A DNA stretch of 64,000 nt from Meghimatium bilineatum (Eukaryota; Mollusca; Gastropoda; Stylommatophora; Philomycidae). A program made the translations under genes and the position numbers. Where the stretch lies: contig CM067306.1 of assembly GCA_034231615.1 (NCBI GenBank), forward strand, positions 61,711,475-61,775,474, given 5' to 3'. Shown here one piece after another: positions 31,985 to 43,639 of this stretch (positions within the stretch are counted from its first letter, which is position 1; each line of letters begins with the position of its first letter). The notes beneath the pieces are model-generated. The model worked only from the letters and a program-made list of their open reading frames with translations, was not told the origin of the DNA and did not search any database.

Positions 31985-32610
31985 TCTGCTACCAATGTCA
32001 AACATGACCCTTGACAAATAACTAGCGAAAAAATCACAGTATGTGAAATGAGATGTTTGAGGAAAGCTATAAATGTCACAAGAAGACATTTCTCCAAAGG
32101 AGCAATGAAGATTTCAAGGAATAAATATAGACTATCTCAAGTCAAGACTATATTGAAAGAAAGCAAATCAGGTGGTTGGAACTAACGCAACCAGCCCTTC
32201 ATGCAGAAGATCAGGCTACAAGGAATGAGAATTATATGACTGGAGACAATCATAAAAACCTTAAAGAGACACTGTCCAATACAACCCAAATGGCCAAACT
32301 CCAACTTTCCTCCACAACGCTTAGCAGCGCAAGTGCAAATAACGATACATATATTGTGCTATATGGTTGTGAGAGTTGGACACTTACTGCAAACATGGAG
32401 AGACGATAACAGACTTTTGAATGCAAATGTTAAATACGAATTTTACGAAATCTCCTACATAGAGTATAAGATGTGCATCAATGAAATAAAATAGAGATAT
32501 ATACAGATACACAAGTAATCCTTACTTTCAATAGTGAAACGATGACAACTTGCATGGTCTAGACATATATGCTGACATGATTCCTAGTTTAAAAATAGTG
32601 AATACCTTAC
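31985..32610 (+). mobile_element. LINE fragments L-C then L-A, end to end
   Basis: 31985-32345 holds the L-C end (acaatcataaaaaccttaaa, cccaaatggccaaactcc, aacgcttagcagcgcaagtg). From 32346 an L-A piece follows (LYGCESWTLTANMERR, then gtgaaacgatgacaactt). Both are broken. Confidence 0.7.
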
Positions 32611-32779
32611 TTGTCCCATCGCCTGCAACTCTCCGTGGCCCCCAGGAAGGGAGGGGAAGGCCACATAGCCCATGTTGATAACCACTGATATACTAGTTGA
32701 AAAGTGGTGCCAACAAGATAACAATACATATTTGTAGACTCTTATGATTGCATGTCTGTATACACAGTACTGGACAAGT

Positions 32780-33015
32780 AAAGGTAAGTTATGATCCAAC
32801 ATAGAAAACTTTTCAGTAAAGGTAAGTTATGATCTAACATAGAAAACTTTTCAGTAAAGGTAAGTTATGATCCAACATAGAAAACTTTTCAGTAAAGGTA
32901 AGCAGAGTTATGATCCAACATAGAAAACTTTTCAGTAAAGGTAAGTTATGATCCAACATAGAAAACTTTTCAGTAAAGGTAAGCAGAGTTATGATCCAAC
33001 ATAGAAAACTTTTCA
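32780..33015. repeat. 38-bp array, 6 copies
   Basis: Unit ttcagtaaaggtaagttatg plus atccaacatagaaaactt. Two copies carry an extra gcaga. It abuts the MITE at 33020. Confidence 0.96.
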
Positions 33016-33019
33016 AATA

Positions 33020-33304
33020 CAGTGGAATCCCTCTATAACACATTATTTAATTTAAAAATATCCCTCTATAACAACAATTTTCAAAATTTCCAATTATATT
33101 CTTTATTGCTTCTTCTTCTGCGTTCGTTCTCAAACTCCTGCAGATTCGCAGGATGCAGTCCTGAGAAAAATGTGTTGTGCCATGGTTTACAGCATTGCTG
33201 CGATATTTTCGCCTTTTTATTGCTTATACTGTATATAGTGAATTTCTGTTATTACATACATATTTCGTCAGTTCGGAACAAGTTGTTATAACAGGATTCC
33301 AATG
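33020..33304 (+). mobile_element. TA-flanked MITE with SINE S1 fragment inside
   Basis: cagtggaatccctctataac to acaggattccaatg, ta on both sides. The reverse S1 tail piece at 33111-33215 is flanked by tttattgct at 33102-33110 and 33216-33224. Confidence 0.88.
33111..33215 (-). mobile_element. SINE S1, 5-prime truncated, reverse, with target duplication
   Basis: 105 bp: tcttcttctgcgttcgttct, ctcctgcagattcgcaggat, ggtttacagcattgctgcga. Bounded by tttattgct repeats. Confidence 0.92.
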
Positions 33305-33705
33305 TACGCGTAATTACTCAGCTGCCTAGTGAGTGGTTGACCATAAACTGCATGGCTAGTGTCGCTTTCGGATTTGCTCAGAAGCGATATCACTTTCCCT
33401 CAACCTTCCTAAATCATGAGCCCTAGTATTGTGGTACCTTGTGGCTGGGTGAACCACAGGAGTAATTTTTACTTCAAACCATGAATAAACTTCAAACCCC
33501 GGTATGTCGATGATTAACACAACTCCCAATGGAGTGCATGCCTTCTATTCAAGTACACATAGACTCTCATCTAAATATGAGGCTTCTTCTCAAAGAATTG
33601 CCTACCATAGAGAGAAGTCTTCTGGGTGTATACTAGACAGCTCTGAAGAAACTTTCCATTGCATAAAGGAGAAGAGCATCATTGCACATCACTCCAGAGA
33701 TTGAA

Positions 33706-33890
33706 ACACTCATGTTGTCTGAGATGGTAATTGGGTGATACAAATCATGTTGTCTGAAATAGTAATTAGGGGATATGAATCATGTTGTCTGAAATAGTAA
33801 TTAGGGGATATGAATCATGTTGTCTGAGATGGTAATTGGGTGATACAAATCATGTTGTCTGAAATAGTAATTAGGGGATACGAATCATGC
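33706..33890. repeat. 35-39-bp array, 5 copies
   Basis: Unit catgttgtctgaaatagtaa plus ttaggggatatgaat, with variants. Confidence 0.93.
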
Positions 33891-34165
33891 ATTTATGTGA
33901 AACTCAACTCATTATCCGCGTAAGGGTTTTCCTGTTCTGTCTTATAAATTTATAATTCTCCATAAAATTGGAGGTTTTATTAGCTTACAGGTACAAATGG
34001 TTTAGAGGGCTGCATAGCACGGTGGCTTCACATATCCTGGTTTCATTCCCAAGTTGAGACGAAAATGTTTTTCAGACCGAAATGGCTCCTGGACTGACCA
34101 AGCCTTAATTGGGTACCATATGAGTCCAGTAAGTTGAATTAGTATCTACACCATATGAAAATAAG
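33888..34165 (+). mobile_element. S5 element, copy 1
   Basis: gaaactcaactcattatccg, cgtaagggttttcctgttct, gcatagcacggtggcttcac, atcctggtttcattccc (weak B-box) and gggtaccatatgagtccag repeat at 36228-36480. It lacks the later half and CTTTA tail. Confidence 0.85.
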
Positions 34166-34169
34166 TGCA

Positions 34170-35195
34170 TACGGTTGACCAAATTTAAAACTCTTCTGTC
34201 TTTGTGAAAAACATAGACTATAGAATAGTCAAGTACAATTTATCCTGACTTGCATAAGTGGAATAAAGATCAGGATAGCACAAGATAAATTAGCATTTCA
34301 AAACATGAGAAACAATGGAGTACTACCAAACAGGATGACTAGTTGGCTGGTTCTGATAGCATAATAGATGGTCAGCTTATGGACAGAGCAAACATACTCA
34401 ATGCTCTATGAGAGTATGAACAACCGTATCTCGAGGTCAGCAAGCATGAATCAGTATTGAGAATGCTCAAATTGGGAGTGATGATAGGCATAGCCAAGAG
34501 AAAACACTTCTCAATATTTCTAAATGAGCACTCAAAATTGAACGAAAATCATTAGCCGTGACACTGTGAGAGATTTAATTGAATCGAAGACTTTAGCACC
34601 TATGAATACACACACACACACACTCTCTCCCTCCCCCCTGTGTTCAAAGACAATAATCAACAAACCTAATATACTGAAATTTTTCATCACATAATGTCCG
34701 AGAATTTATACAACTGAAGAAAAACAAAACAAATTAGAAAATGCTTCATTTCTTAATAGAAACTCCGGTAAGAATTACCCGGTATGTTTCAAGAATGACT
34801 TCTGCATAAACAAATAAAGCAGGAAAAAAATGTGTGGGAAAAAAACAATACATGTTAAACATAAATGCAAATTGAAGGAAACGTTATTATACACAGATTA
34901 TTTGTCGCAGACAGAAAGTCTATCTACAATGTGTCAATCTGGGAGCAGTGCTTCCCAAACTTTTTTGATGCATTTTGTCACAAATTATCGTCCGTTGCCC
35001 CTCTCCCCTTGATTTCATGATTCCTAAAAACGGGTCATTGATTATTTTGCAGACAACTATAGCCTTACATCATTTTCAGACATATGTAGCATCTCATTAT
35101 TTGCTTGTGGTTTTCATTGTGATTGATGTTCCAAGATTGGGTAAATTGATGATTCTCAAATTGCCCCACTGTGGAACATAATCTCCACTTTGAGA
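34170..35195. other. Intergenic DNA, unassigned
   Basis: (AC)n at about 34610-34622. No coding or family signal. Confidence 0.4.
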
Positions 35196-35204
35196 AACAT
35201 GCAT

Positions 35205-35785
35205 CTAGAGTGTTACACAGATTTAATATGGTCAATGTGTCAGTCTAAATTGTTACACAGATTTAACATGGTTGTCAGTGTCAGTCTAAAGTGTTACACA
35301 GATTTAACATGGTTGTCAGTGTGTCAGTCTAAAGTGTTACACAGATTTAACATGTTGTCAGTGTGTCAGTCTAGAGTGTTACACAGATTTAACATGGTTG
35401 TCAGTGTGTCAGTCTAGAGTGTTACACAGATTTAACATGGTTGTCAGTGTGTCAGTCTAGAGTGTTACACAGATTTAACATGTTGTCAGTGTGTCAGTCT
35501 AGAGTGTTACACAGATTAAACATGGTCATCAGAGTGTTAGTCTAGAGTGGTACATAGATTAAACATGGTCGTCAGAGTGTCAGTCTAGAGTGTTACACAG
35601 ATTAAACATGGTCATCAGTGTGTCAGTCTAGAGTGGTACACAGATTAAACACGGTCGTCAGTGTGTCAGCCTAGAGTGGTACACAGATTAAACATCGTCG
35701 TCAGTGTGTCAGTCTAGAGTGGTACACAGATTAAACATGGTCGTCAGTGTGTCAGTATAGAGTGGTACACAGATTCAGCATGGTC
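35205..35785. repeat. 43-bp array, about 14 copies
   Basis: Unit gtgttacacagatttaacat plus ggttgtcagtgtgtcagtc; left copies carry ttaac, right copies ttaaacatggtcgtc, so there are two sub-blocks. Confidence 0.96.
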
Positions 35786-36227
35786 ATAAAATAGAACAGA
35801 AAAATGCTTATAAAGCTGGTATTAGAAATAATAAAGACAAACGGCAAGGCTGTGTTCCATGATTAAAAACAGACAATATATTGTTAAAACAGCTTGTGTC
35901 AAAAAAATCATATTTCAACAATTGATTATATTCAAGTGTCTGGTATTAAGTGTCCTTCTATCTGGTCACTAGTTAAATGTATGCCACTGACCAGTAGCCA
36001 AGTTAACATTACTAAGTAAAGTGTGAGTTATTCTCTTCCAGTCATGTTCGCTTGTAAAAGTTGTCACACATCATTCAGCTGAAGGAACATTGCAGCTGGT
36101 TTATGCAGCATTGTGTATCTTCTTGGCTGTTCTAAGATACATCACTTTCTGTATTTATTCACACAGACAAACATTCCAAAAATAAATAACATTTCTCCAA
36201 TGTACACAAGAGGGGGAAAAATGAGTG

Positions 36228-36600
36228 CTGCCAGATGTACAAGGGAAACTCAACTCATTATCCGCGTAAGGGTTTTCCTGTTCTGTCTTATAAATTTATA
36301 ATTCTCCGTAAAATTGGAGGTTTTATTAGCCAACCGGTACAAATGGAGGGCTGCATAGCATGGTGGCTTCACATATCCTGGTTTCATTCCCAAGTTGAGG
36401 CCTAACTGTTTTTCAAACCGAAATTACTCCTGGACTGACCAAACCTTAATTGGGTACCATATGAGTCCAGTAAGTAATGACTGTGAGGAGATGGCAACCA
36501 CCCTCATATAGCAGAACCACTGAAATGTGAGATTGCTAACATCACATCTCATACACCTACAACAGTTAAACGCTATGGGTTAACTTTACTTTACTTACTA
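36228..36600 (+). mobile_element. S5 element, full copy with CTTTA tail
   Basis: Same 5-prime half as 33888, continuing agtaatgactgtgaggagat, ggcaaccaccctcatatagc, gaaatgtgagattgctaac and ending taactttactttacttac. The half with tggtttcattccc resembles a tRNA-derived head. Confidence 0.85.
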
Positions 36601-36607
36601 CAATCGG

Positions 36608-36770
36608 TTGCCTGCCGAAGACGGATGTGTCGGGCCATTGGCGCAAATAAAACCGTGACACAATGCATTTCCATTCTCTGGACTACATCCTGCTGGAAAT
36701 CTAGTAGGACCATGGTCCTGCTACAAGAGAATTCAGCAGGAGTTTAAGAATGAACACTGAAGAAGAAGAA
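36608..36770 (+). mobile_element. SINE S2 reference copy, forward
   Basis: Near-consensus: gaagacggatgtgtcgggcc, attggcgcaaataaaaccgt, gacacaatgcatttccattc, tctggactacatcctgctgg, accatggtcctgctacaaga, gaatgaacactgaagaagaa. Confidence 0.93.
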
Positions 36771-36899
36771 TCAGTTAGTTTAAGTAATTGTTTAATTGAT
36801 TGATTTACCGGCACAGCAGGTTAGTTTGAGTGGCTGTTTTATTGATTGGCTTACTGAAACAGCAGATTAGTTTAAGTGGCTGTTTTATTTGTTTACCAG

Positions 36900-37072
36900 T
36901 ACAGTGGGTTAATTTAAGTTATTGTATCAGCTTACGGAGATCAATGAGTTATTTTATCAGCTTACGGAGATCAGTGAGTTGTTATTTTATCAACTTACGG
37001 AGATCAATACGTTATTTTATCAGCTTACGGAGATCAATGAGTTATTTTTTCAGCTTACGGAGATCAAAGAGT
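36900..37072. repeat. About 32-bp array (cagcttacggagatcaatga)
   Basis: Five imperfect copies of ttattttatcagcttacggag plus atcaatgag. Confidence 0.92.
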
Positions 37073-37409
37073 TGAATTGTCTTTAATTTACAGTACAACA
37101 GTCATCTGACGACTAATCCAGTTATTTCTTGAGTCATCCAGTAATTTACTACCCAAATATAAACATCCAACAGCATTCACTTATAAAACACACACACACA
37201 AAATCCAGGATTATTTATAAACACACAGTTTACACATTTACATTTAATAACAGCATATAGAATTTGTACAGTTAGTATGATTTGAGGCAAACACTATATG
37301 TTGTATCCAAACACAAAGGTTTTATCTCAGGTTAGAGTATGTTCCAAGCACAAACATCTCATTCAAAATGTCCCAAACATTGGTTAAGTTCTATTTCAGA
37401 TGAGAATTT

Positions 37410-37885
37410 CCCAAACATATTTCTCTCAGGTTCACAATGTCCCAGACATATTGCTCTCAGGTTCACAATGTCCCAAACATATTTCTCTCAGGTTCACAAT
37501 GTCCCGGATATATTTCTCTCAGGTTCACAATTTCCCAAACATATTTCTCTCAGGTTCACAATGTCCCAAACATATTTCTCTCAGGTTCACAATGTCCCAA
37601 ACATATTTCTCTCAGGTTCACAATGTCCCAAACATATTTCTCTCAGGTTCACAATGTCCCGGATATATTTATCTCAGGTTGACAATGTCCCAAACATATT
37701 TCTCTCAGGTTCACAATGTCCCGGATGTATTTCTCTCAGGTTCACAATGTCCCGATATATTTCTCTCAGGATCACAATGTCCCGATATATTTCTCTCAGG
37801 TTCACAATGTCCCGATATATTTCTCTCAGGTTGACAATGTCCTAAACATATTTCTCTCAGGTTCACAATGTCCCAGACATATGTT
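37410..37885. repeat. 31-bp array, about 15 copies
   Basis: Unit ttctctcaggttcacaatgt plus cccaaacatat. Long open frames across it are products of the repeat (31 bp cycles through all frames), not genes. Confidence 0.97.
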
Positions 37886-37949
37886 TTTAAGTTCTATCTC
37901 AGGTTGCAGAATGCTGTAAATTTACATGCCTACTATGTTTTATGTATAC

Positions 37950-38112
37950 CACAGCATGGAGAGTCGGCTCAGCGATTGAGCAGAGAGTGGGCCTGCCTCA
38001 CATACTACAACATGGAGTGTCGGCTCAATGACTGAGCAGAGTGGGGCTGCCTCACATACCACAACACGGAGTGTTGGCTCAGTGATTGAGCAGAGAGTGG
38101 GCCTGCCTCACA
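37950..38112. repeat. About 58-bp tandem repeat, 3 copies
   Basis: Unit acaacatggagtgtcggctc then aatgactgagcagagtgggc and ctgcctcacatac. Confidence 0.93.
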
Positions 38113-38114
38113 AA

Positions 38115-38755
38115 TGTAACTGTGCAATAAGATTGTGTTTCAAAAACCGATCGGCAACATTGTACTGGTAATACGTCTGGATGTATTAGTAGTACCTAAA
38201 ATATTTACAACGGTTGAACAGCAATATCCGATACACGATAAACTTACATTATTTTTGTTATCACAACTAGGGTGAATTTGTCAATTAGCATGACATTTTT
38301 TGCATAGCCATGTCTATTGTCTGTTCCCAGATGAATGATGGTTGATCTTATTCATGCTTGCCGTTAAGTGTAGGGGTGGGAGCTTAAGCTGTCATTCCAA
38401 TGCCAGATGTGTTGCCGTGGTTGCATTTAGTCCATGTTTGTTCAAGGTTATCTTGATGTTTCCTATCCACCGTTTTCTAGGTCTAAAATAAAGTTATGGT
38501 GCATTGCTATAACTAATAAAAATAAAACAGGGGAATTTCTCTCTAAAAAGCATTATTTTAGAACAAACTGGAATCTCTCTACATAGCATTATTTTATAAC
38601 AAATTTTGTATGCTGCCTATAAATTACATCAATAATTAAGGATGGGGAGTGTCTGAAAAAAGTATGTCAGTTGGTTACAGGGTCGATAAAAGTTGACGGC
38701 AACATTTTCATTTTATACAACAATTAAGATGTTTGAATTTGAATCGTTTTTCACA
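38115..38755. other. Intergenic DNA with MITE-like remnant
   Basis: aatctctctacatagcatta and tttataacaaattttgtat near 38570 resemble the CAGTGGAATCC MITE family, but the ends are not clear. Confidence 0.4.
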
Positions 38756-38756
38756 G

Positions 38757-38905
38757 CTGATGATAGATGTGTCACACCACTGGCGCAAATAAAACAGCGA
38801 CACAATGCCTTGCCATTCTCTGGACTAAATCACTCTGGATATTAGAACCATTGTCCTGCTACGAGAGAAATCCAGCGACAGTTTGAGAACGAAAGCTGAA
38901 GACAA
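38757..38905 (+). mobile_element. SINE S2 copy, forward
   Basis: gatgatagatgtgtcacacc, gcgcaaataaaacagcgaca, ccattctctggactaaatca, gacagtttgagaacgaaagc. Confidence 0.85.
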
Positions 38906-39040
38906 AGTACTTTATATAGCAAACTGATGTTACCACATAAATATGTTACTACATTGGTCTGTACCAAGTTGTTACAATGGTTTTTTGTACAACTAACTTG
39001 AGGTTAATAAGGAAAAATGTTCCCAGATATCAGTGAGAAT

Positions 39041-39583
39041 ATTAACCCTCTAGCTGCTACAGGCAAGTTGACTGGTTTTCTTTGTTTTCTAGCCCTTCAT
39101 TACTAAAAATGATTTTACTCTGAGATCGCCAAGTGACAGAAGGCATCAAATTTTCCATCCATGTGGTACATACTTTGGTACAGTACAAGTAGACGCCACC
39201 ACATTTAATTATTTTCCTTGTTTATGTTTGCCAATTTCATGTTCATCATTTAATAATTGAAATATTTATTTATTTATGGTTGGGGTTAGGGTTAGTTATA
39301 TAAAACACAACTATCCAAACCCTAAAATAAATTAATATTTAACTTATTAAATAATGAACATGAAATGTACATAGACAAGGAAAAATAACGTGACTATGTG
39401 GAGGCATCTACTTGTACTGTACCCATATTTCTGATATCAATAAAAAAAACCATGACCATGGAAGTTCATATTTTTTGTAGGACAAGAAATGGAATCAGCA
39501 AAGTGGGAAGATCTTCAGGGGAAAAATTTACAAAGCTGGGATTTGATACTATGAACAATGTACCAGCTAAAGGGTTTAACACT
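39041..39583 (-). mobile_element. piggyBac-like MITE carrying another MITE
   Basis: Starts ttaaccctctagctgctac and ends ccagctaaagggtttaa. It shares ttactaaaaatgattttact and tttccatccatgtgg with the 9319 copy. The element at 39176-39422 interrupts it. Confidence 0.8.
39176..39422. mobile_element. MITE with about 27-bp inverted ends
   Basis: Left end ggtacagtacaagtagacgc then caccaca; right end tgtggaggcatc then tacttgtactgtaccc. These are inverted copies with two or three mismatches. No coding content (about 245 bp). The target duplication is unclear, so the superfamily is not assigned. Confidence 0.85.
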
Positions 39584-39967
39584 GGACCAATGTCACACGC
39601 CCCTCCCCCTCCTATATTAGGGTATAATCTTCTTCTCGTTCGTAGTTTGACATGTCTACACAGCAAGTCCAGTTTTCTTAATGTATGCTGCTGTATTTGA
39701 AATCTCCTCAGTGCTACCATACAGCTTTTTGTGGATATCTGTTTCAGGGTATAATAAATGGGGGTGTTGCTACACATACAGAGAGAGAGATGGCCGAATT
39801 CATCATTGTAGATGATCTTCAAGCATATACATCTTTATATTTCATCTGGGAAATTGTATAAAATGGTCAATGCAGTTACCACTGATCCTGTCATATCTAC
39901 AGTTATATTCTTAACACTTTACAGACCAATTTTGACGGTCATTGAATCTCCATTATAAAAACTTGAC

Positions 39968-40132
39968 CCAGCCTTAAATGGGTACCGGATTAATCCGGGA
40001 AGTAAAGACTGCGAGGGAGAGGAGATGGCTACCGACCTCATTTGCAGAGCCTCTGAAATGTGAGATCGCTAACATCTCCACCCCTACAGCATTAATAAAT
40101 GCTATGGGTTACTTTACTTTACTTTATAAAAC
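39968..40132 (+). mobile_element. S5 element, 3-prime half
   Basis: ccagccttaaatgggtaccg, ggagatggctaccgacctca, gaaatgtgagatcgctaac, ttactttactttacttta. Flanked by tataaaa (39955-39961 region and 40128-40134 region). Confidence 0.82.
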
Positions 40133-40574
40133 CTTGGTGACCAATGTCTATGATCGTCGAACCCGCTATATTTAGAAATGGTAAATACTATAATTAAGTA
40201 ATTATATTATTGATATTCAGAAATACAGCAACGATAGCTATACTGTTACTAAAAATAACTCACATGGAATATTATTTGTTCCAAAATTGTGGCACCCATG
40301 AATAGTCTATAAACATCATTCATGATTATTAATCATGAAGAAATATGAGATTTCGAAGGTGAAATTGTATGATATATAGACATTAAGGTAAATATAGGTC
40401 TGGGAGAATTAATCTACTATTAGGATAAGTAGGATTTTGCACTTGAAATAACTCTGGCACATTCAAATTCATTCAGAAAGTGCAAACATTCATTATATCA
40501 CATAGAAAGTTTCAAGGTTCTCACAAGCGATTTCGATTTTATGGACATTTTTAAAGACGGTGATGTCGATGTCT

Positions 40575-41030
40575 AAAAAAATTACATCCTCGGTAATGGG
40601 GGAGAAGAATTTGCATACATCCTCGGTAAGGGAAAAGAAGAATTTGCATACATCATCGGTATGGGGAAAGAAGAATTTGCATACATCCTCAGTAAGGGGA
40701 AAGAAGAATTTGCATACATCCTTGGTAAGGGAAAAGAAGAATTTGCATACATCCTTGGTAAGGGAAAAGAAGAATTTGCATACATCCTTGGTAAGAGGAA
40801 AGAAGAATTTGCATACATCCTCAGTGTAAGGGGAGAGAAGAATTTGCACACATCCTTGGTAAGGGGAATGGTTTGCATACATCCTTGGTAAGAGGAAAGA
40901 AGTATTTGCATACATCCTCAGCAATGGGAGAGAATTTGCATACATCCTCTGTAATTGGAGAAAATAATTTGCATACATCCTTGGTAATGGGAGAAAGGAA
41001 TTAGCGTACATCCTCGGTAATGGGAAAGAA
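40575..41030. repeat. 33-bp array, about 13 copies, inside R1
   Basis: Unit gaatttgcatacatcctcgg plus taagggaaaagaa. R1 copy 2 has only one related segment there (caaattttgtaaacaaacac then tcttggtagtgagag), so the array arose inside this copy. Confidence 0.95.
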
Positions 41031-41154
41031 GTAATCTCTGGATTTCTGGTTAACCAAGTGTTACGGTGGGGGAACTGGTCCCAATGTTTGAAATGGAGTA
41101 AATCTAAAATTACCAGATATGAGATTGATGTTCACGCAAGAGAAATGTGCATCT

Positions 41155-41312
41155 TTTGGGGAGCTTTGCAAGCAATTCACTTGTCAACCCCTGAGAGTAA
41201 CTTTACAAGCAACTCACTTGTTAACCGCTGAGAGCAACTTTGCAAGCAACTCACTTGTCACCTGCTAGGAGTAACTTTACATGCAACCCACTTGTCACTC
41301 GCTGGGAGCAAC
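41155..41312. repeat. About 42-bp repeat, 3-4 copies
   Basis: Unit gcaactcacttgtcaac-type then cgctgagagcaactttgcaa. Confidence 0.88.
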
Positions 41313-41319
41313 TTTGTTT

Positions 41320-41458
41320 CACTAGCCATGCTGAAGTCGGATGTGTCAGGCTGAAAGGTGACAATATCACAACTAAGCTATAAACCATGACACAACACAT
41401 TCCGTTCTCTTGATTACACCCTGCTAATCTGCAGGAATTTGAGAACAAACACAGAAGA
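41320..41458 (+). mobile_element. SINE S1 fragment, 3-prime half
   Basis: agccatgctgaagtcggatg, aaaccatgacacaacacatt, cctgctaatctgcaggaatt, gaacaaacacagaagaa. Confidence 0.85.
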
Positions 41459-41561
41459 ATGGACAAATCCCTAGTGAGATTTCACCCATGTTATTGCTAC
41501 GTAAATAAAAACATTATGTGGACCTTGCAAGCCCCAACCGTACATTTCACAATACAAACAT

Positions 41562-41612
41562 ATCCATTATCCATAACATATCCATTATCCATAACATATC
41601 CATTATCCATTA
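41562..41612. repeat. 18-bp repeat, 3 copies
   Basis: tccattatccataacata repeated. Confidence 0.95.
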
Positions 41613-41639
41613 TTTTAAATTGTATCTTATTCAGGATGT

Positions 41640-41755
41640 AGCTAGAATTTTTGGCTGTAGTTATTTTCTGGGCAGTATTTACACTAGTAGTTTGCCATTG
41701 CTTTCTAAACAGTCCAGATGCACTTCTTCCTGTTGTGGCAATTGTAAATAATCTT
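41640..41755 (-). mobile_element. tRNA-like SINE 3-prime body, reverse
   Basis: ctagtagtttgccattgctt and ctaaacagtccagatgcact, reversed, match caatagcaaactactgaac and gcatctggactgttcagaaa at 58215-58260. Confidence 0.75.
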
Positions 41756-41759
41756 AAGT

Positions 41760-42384
41760 GTATCACAATAAATCGTATGAGCCTTATGGCAGTAGGCTAT
41801 TAAGCAGCATTTATAATGTATATGCACTATGAAAAAGCGTTAATTGGCACACACTTTCTTTAGAGAGTATAACTAGCACGGCCAAAATGCCTGATAAGAT
41901 ATGATCTGGGTTACATACAATAATGATCTCACTAACACAATTGATCAAGAAAATCAACAATAGCTAGCAAACATGAGGGCTGTTCAATAAGTTCCCAGAC
42001 AGATGTTTCTCTGAAATATCAAACTGGAGTAGATGATCAAAGCATTCTGAATGTCTTGCCATGCTCAATGTGGTACACACCGCTCCACTAGAGTCGTCTT
42101 TGTACCCGTTATGCCAGCTAGTTGCATTATCTAAGTACTCTACTAAGACTAGTATTTACATGATCTGGCAGGCAGACCCTAATTGCAACGTCCTTAATTA
42201 CGTAAGTCGCTCTCACTTCGATTCGGTTTTATCCACCAGTTCCTACAAATTATGGTCTCTACTATACTTATATTATTTCGTTCTATTTCCTTCAAAGTAT
42301 TTCCCTTGTGACTGTATACACTTATTCCACCGCTCCTGCCAGTTACTATGTACACGTCCATAGCTGCTCCAATCTCCACTTGAG
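41760..42384. other. Intergenic DNA; possible mariner-like end
   Basis: gagggctgttcaataagttc at about 41975 resembles the terminal text of some mariner elements, but no partner end or transposase was found. Confidence 0.3.
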
Positions 42385-42515
42385 TTTGTTTGTTTGTTTG
42401 TTTTGTGTTCGCTCCATTGTAACCATCACGGATATCCGTGCGATTTCCGCCGGGAGCGTGATTACGTTGTGCCACCGTTATGCGCCTTGTAGGCCTAGCA
42501 CATCCGATTTCGGCA
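42385..42515 (-). mobile_element. Short SINE-like S4b copy, reverse
   Basis: tttgtttgtttgtttgtttt (tail), cgctccattgtaaccatcac, tgcgatttccgccgggagcg, gtgattacgttgtgccaccg, tgtaggcctagcacatccga. The forward copy is at 60975. It shares gcgatttccgccgg with S4. Confidence 0.85.
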
Positions 42516-42705
42516 TGTCCACTTGAGTGTATCCACTATTACATGATGACTCAAAGTTCCATTTATTTGTTGATTGACAAACTTTCTCCTAAATACACCG
42601 TAACGCTCACTTCTGGCAATGTCACAATTCAAGCCAAGTTCCTTTATTCTGGACATAGAAAAGTAATCATCACCCTCATTCATGTCTACAAATGAATGAC
42701 AGAGG
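42515..42705 (-). mobile_element. LINE L-D tail, reverse
   Basis: Minus-strand frame reads SRIKELGLNCDIARSERYGV and FVNQQINGTLSHHVIVDTLK, parallel to the tail at 20765-20962. Confidence 0.8.
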
Positions 42706-42744
42706 CCCATTGGCTGCAAACTTGAAAATGTGTTTTAATTTTTT

Positions 42745-42870
42745 ATATTAAAAATTTATCATTTATTTTTTATCATTTGTCTTTATCATTTATATATATC
42801 ATTTGTTTTTTATCATTTATATTTCTCACATTTTTATCATTTATATTTCTCACATTTTATCATTTATACT
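42745..42870. repeat. atcatttatattt low-complexity repeat
   Basis: tatcatttatatttctcaca and variants repeated. Confidence 0.85.
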
Positions 42871-43019
42871 TATCGCTGTATTTTATTATTGGATGTTTCC
42901 AAATAGCAACATTGTATTACTTACCCCTTTCTGTATCACTTTCAATGTATGATACTGCATCCCTCTCCTCATGTCTGACTTTTTGCTGGCATCTTGGTTA
43001 TTACGTATTTCAATTTCTT

Positions 43020-43104
43020 CTATTCATAAAGATATCAATCCATAAAGATATCAACCCATAAAGATATCAATCCATAAAGATATCAATCCATAAAGATATC
43101 AACC
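43020..43104. repeat. 17-bp repeat, 5 copies
   Basis: ccataaagatatcaat or ccataaagatatcaac repeated. Confidence 0.95.
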
Positions 43105-43249
43105 CTGCTGTAATGTAACTAAAAATTGAGGTTTTAGCAGCTAGACAGCAGAAGCTGTTTGCTGAACTAGTTGTTTATCAGTTTGCCAGATATAAAGAGT
43201 TAATGTCCTAAGTTACAAACATTATTAGTCATATTTACACTCATGTTTC

Positions 43250-43500
43250 AGGGCTCAAAAGCAGAGCAAATAATAGTGATACTGTTTCCTACCAGGCATG
43301 TTGTAAGAGGCAACTAAGGAAATTTTGGGGTGAAGTTGGTTGCCCATCCCATAGTCAAAGTGGCTCAGCCGCCATACTGAAATCAGCTGTGTCAGGTCGA
43401 AAGGTGCAGATATAGCAGCTAAGTCATAAACCATAACGAAATCTATTCCCTAGACTATATTCTGCTAACCTGCAGGAGTTTGAGAATGAACGAAGAAGAT
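43250..43500 (+). mobile_element. SINE S1 copy, forward
   Basis: agcagagcaaataatagtga, gttgtaagaggcaactaagg, aaatcagctgtgtcaggtcg, ctgcaggagtttgagaatga. Confidence 0.85.
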
Positions 43501-43639
43501 GTTATATTTCTTTCAATGCCCTTACCTACAAATATTACCACACATTTGTACAAGTCCTTACAAATGTGATCAATCATGTGTTGTACATATTCTTACACAT
43601 TATCAACAATATTTTGACAATCACAGCTACAAATATTTT

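Larger units (their letters stand above)
39912..41050 (+). repeat. Dispersed repeat R1, copy 1 (interrupted)
   Basis: Homologous to 45158-45850. Shared landmarks in order: acactttacagacca, accttggtgaccaa, tactgttactaaaaa, attaatcatgaa, gataagtaggattt and ctcttgaaataa-like text. It is interrupted by S5 (39968-40132) and by expansion of an internal segment into the 33-bp array. Nature unknown; noncoding. Confidence 0.8.

Noticed and set aside
37339-37919. Open frames of up to 168 codons (FLSGSQCPKHISLRFTMSQ)
   Set aside because: A 31-bp array cycles through all three frames and gives the same peptide in each; no start, splice or domain support.
39280-39300. Telomere-like ggttagggttag
   Set aside because: Only two TTAGGG-type units, inside a MITE; no longer run.
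40493-41011. Minus-strand frame of 172 codons and plus-strand repeats (EEFAYILGKGK)
   Set aside because: Frames of the 33-bp array inside the R1 repeat.
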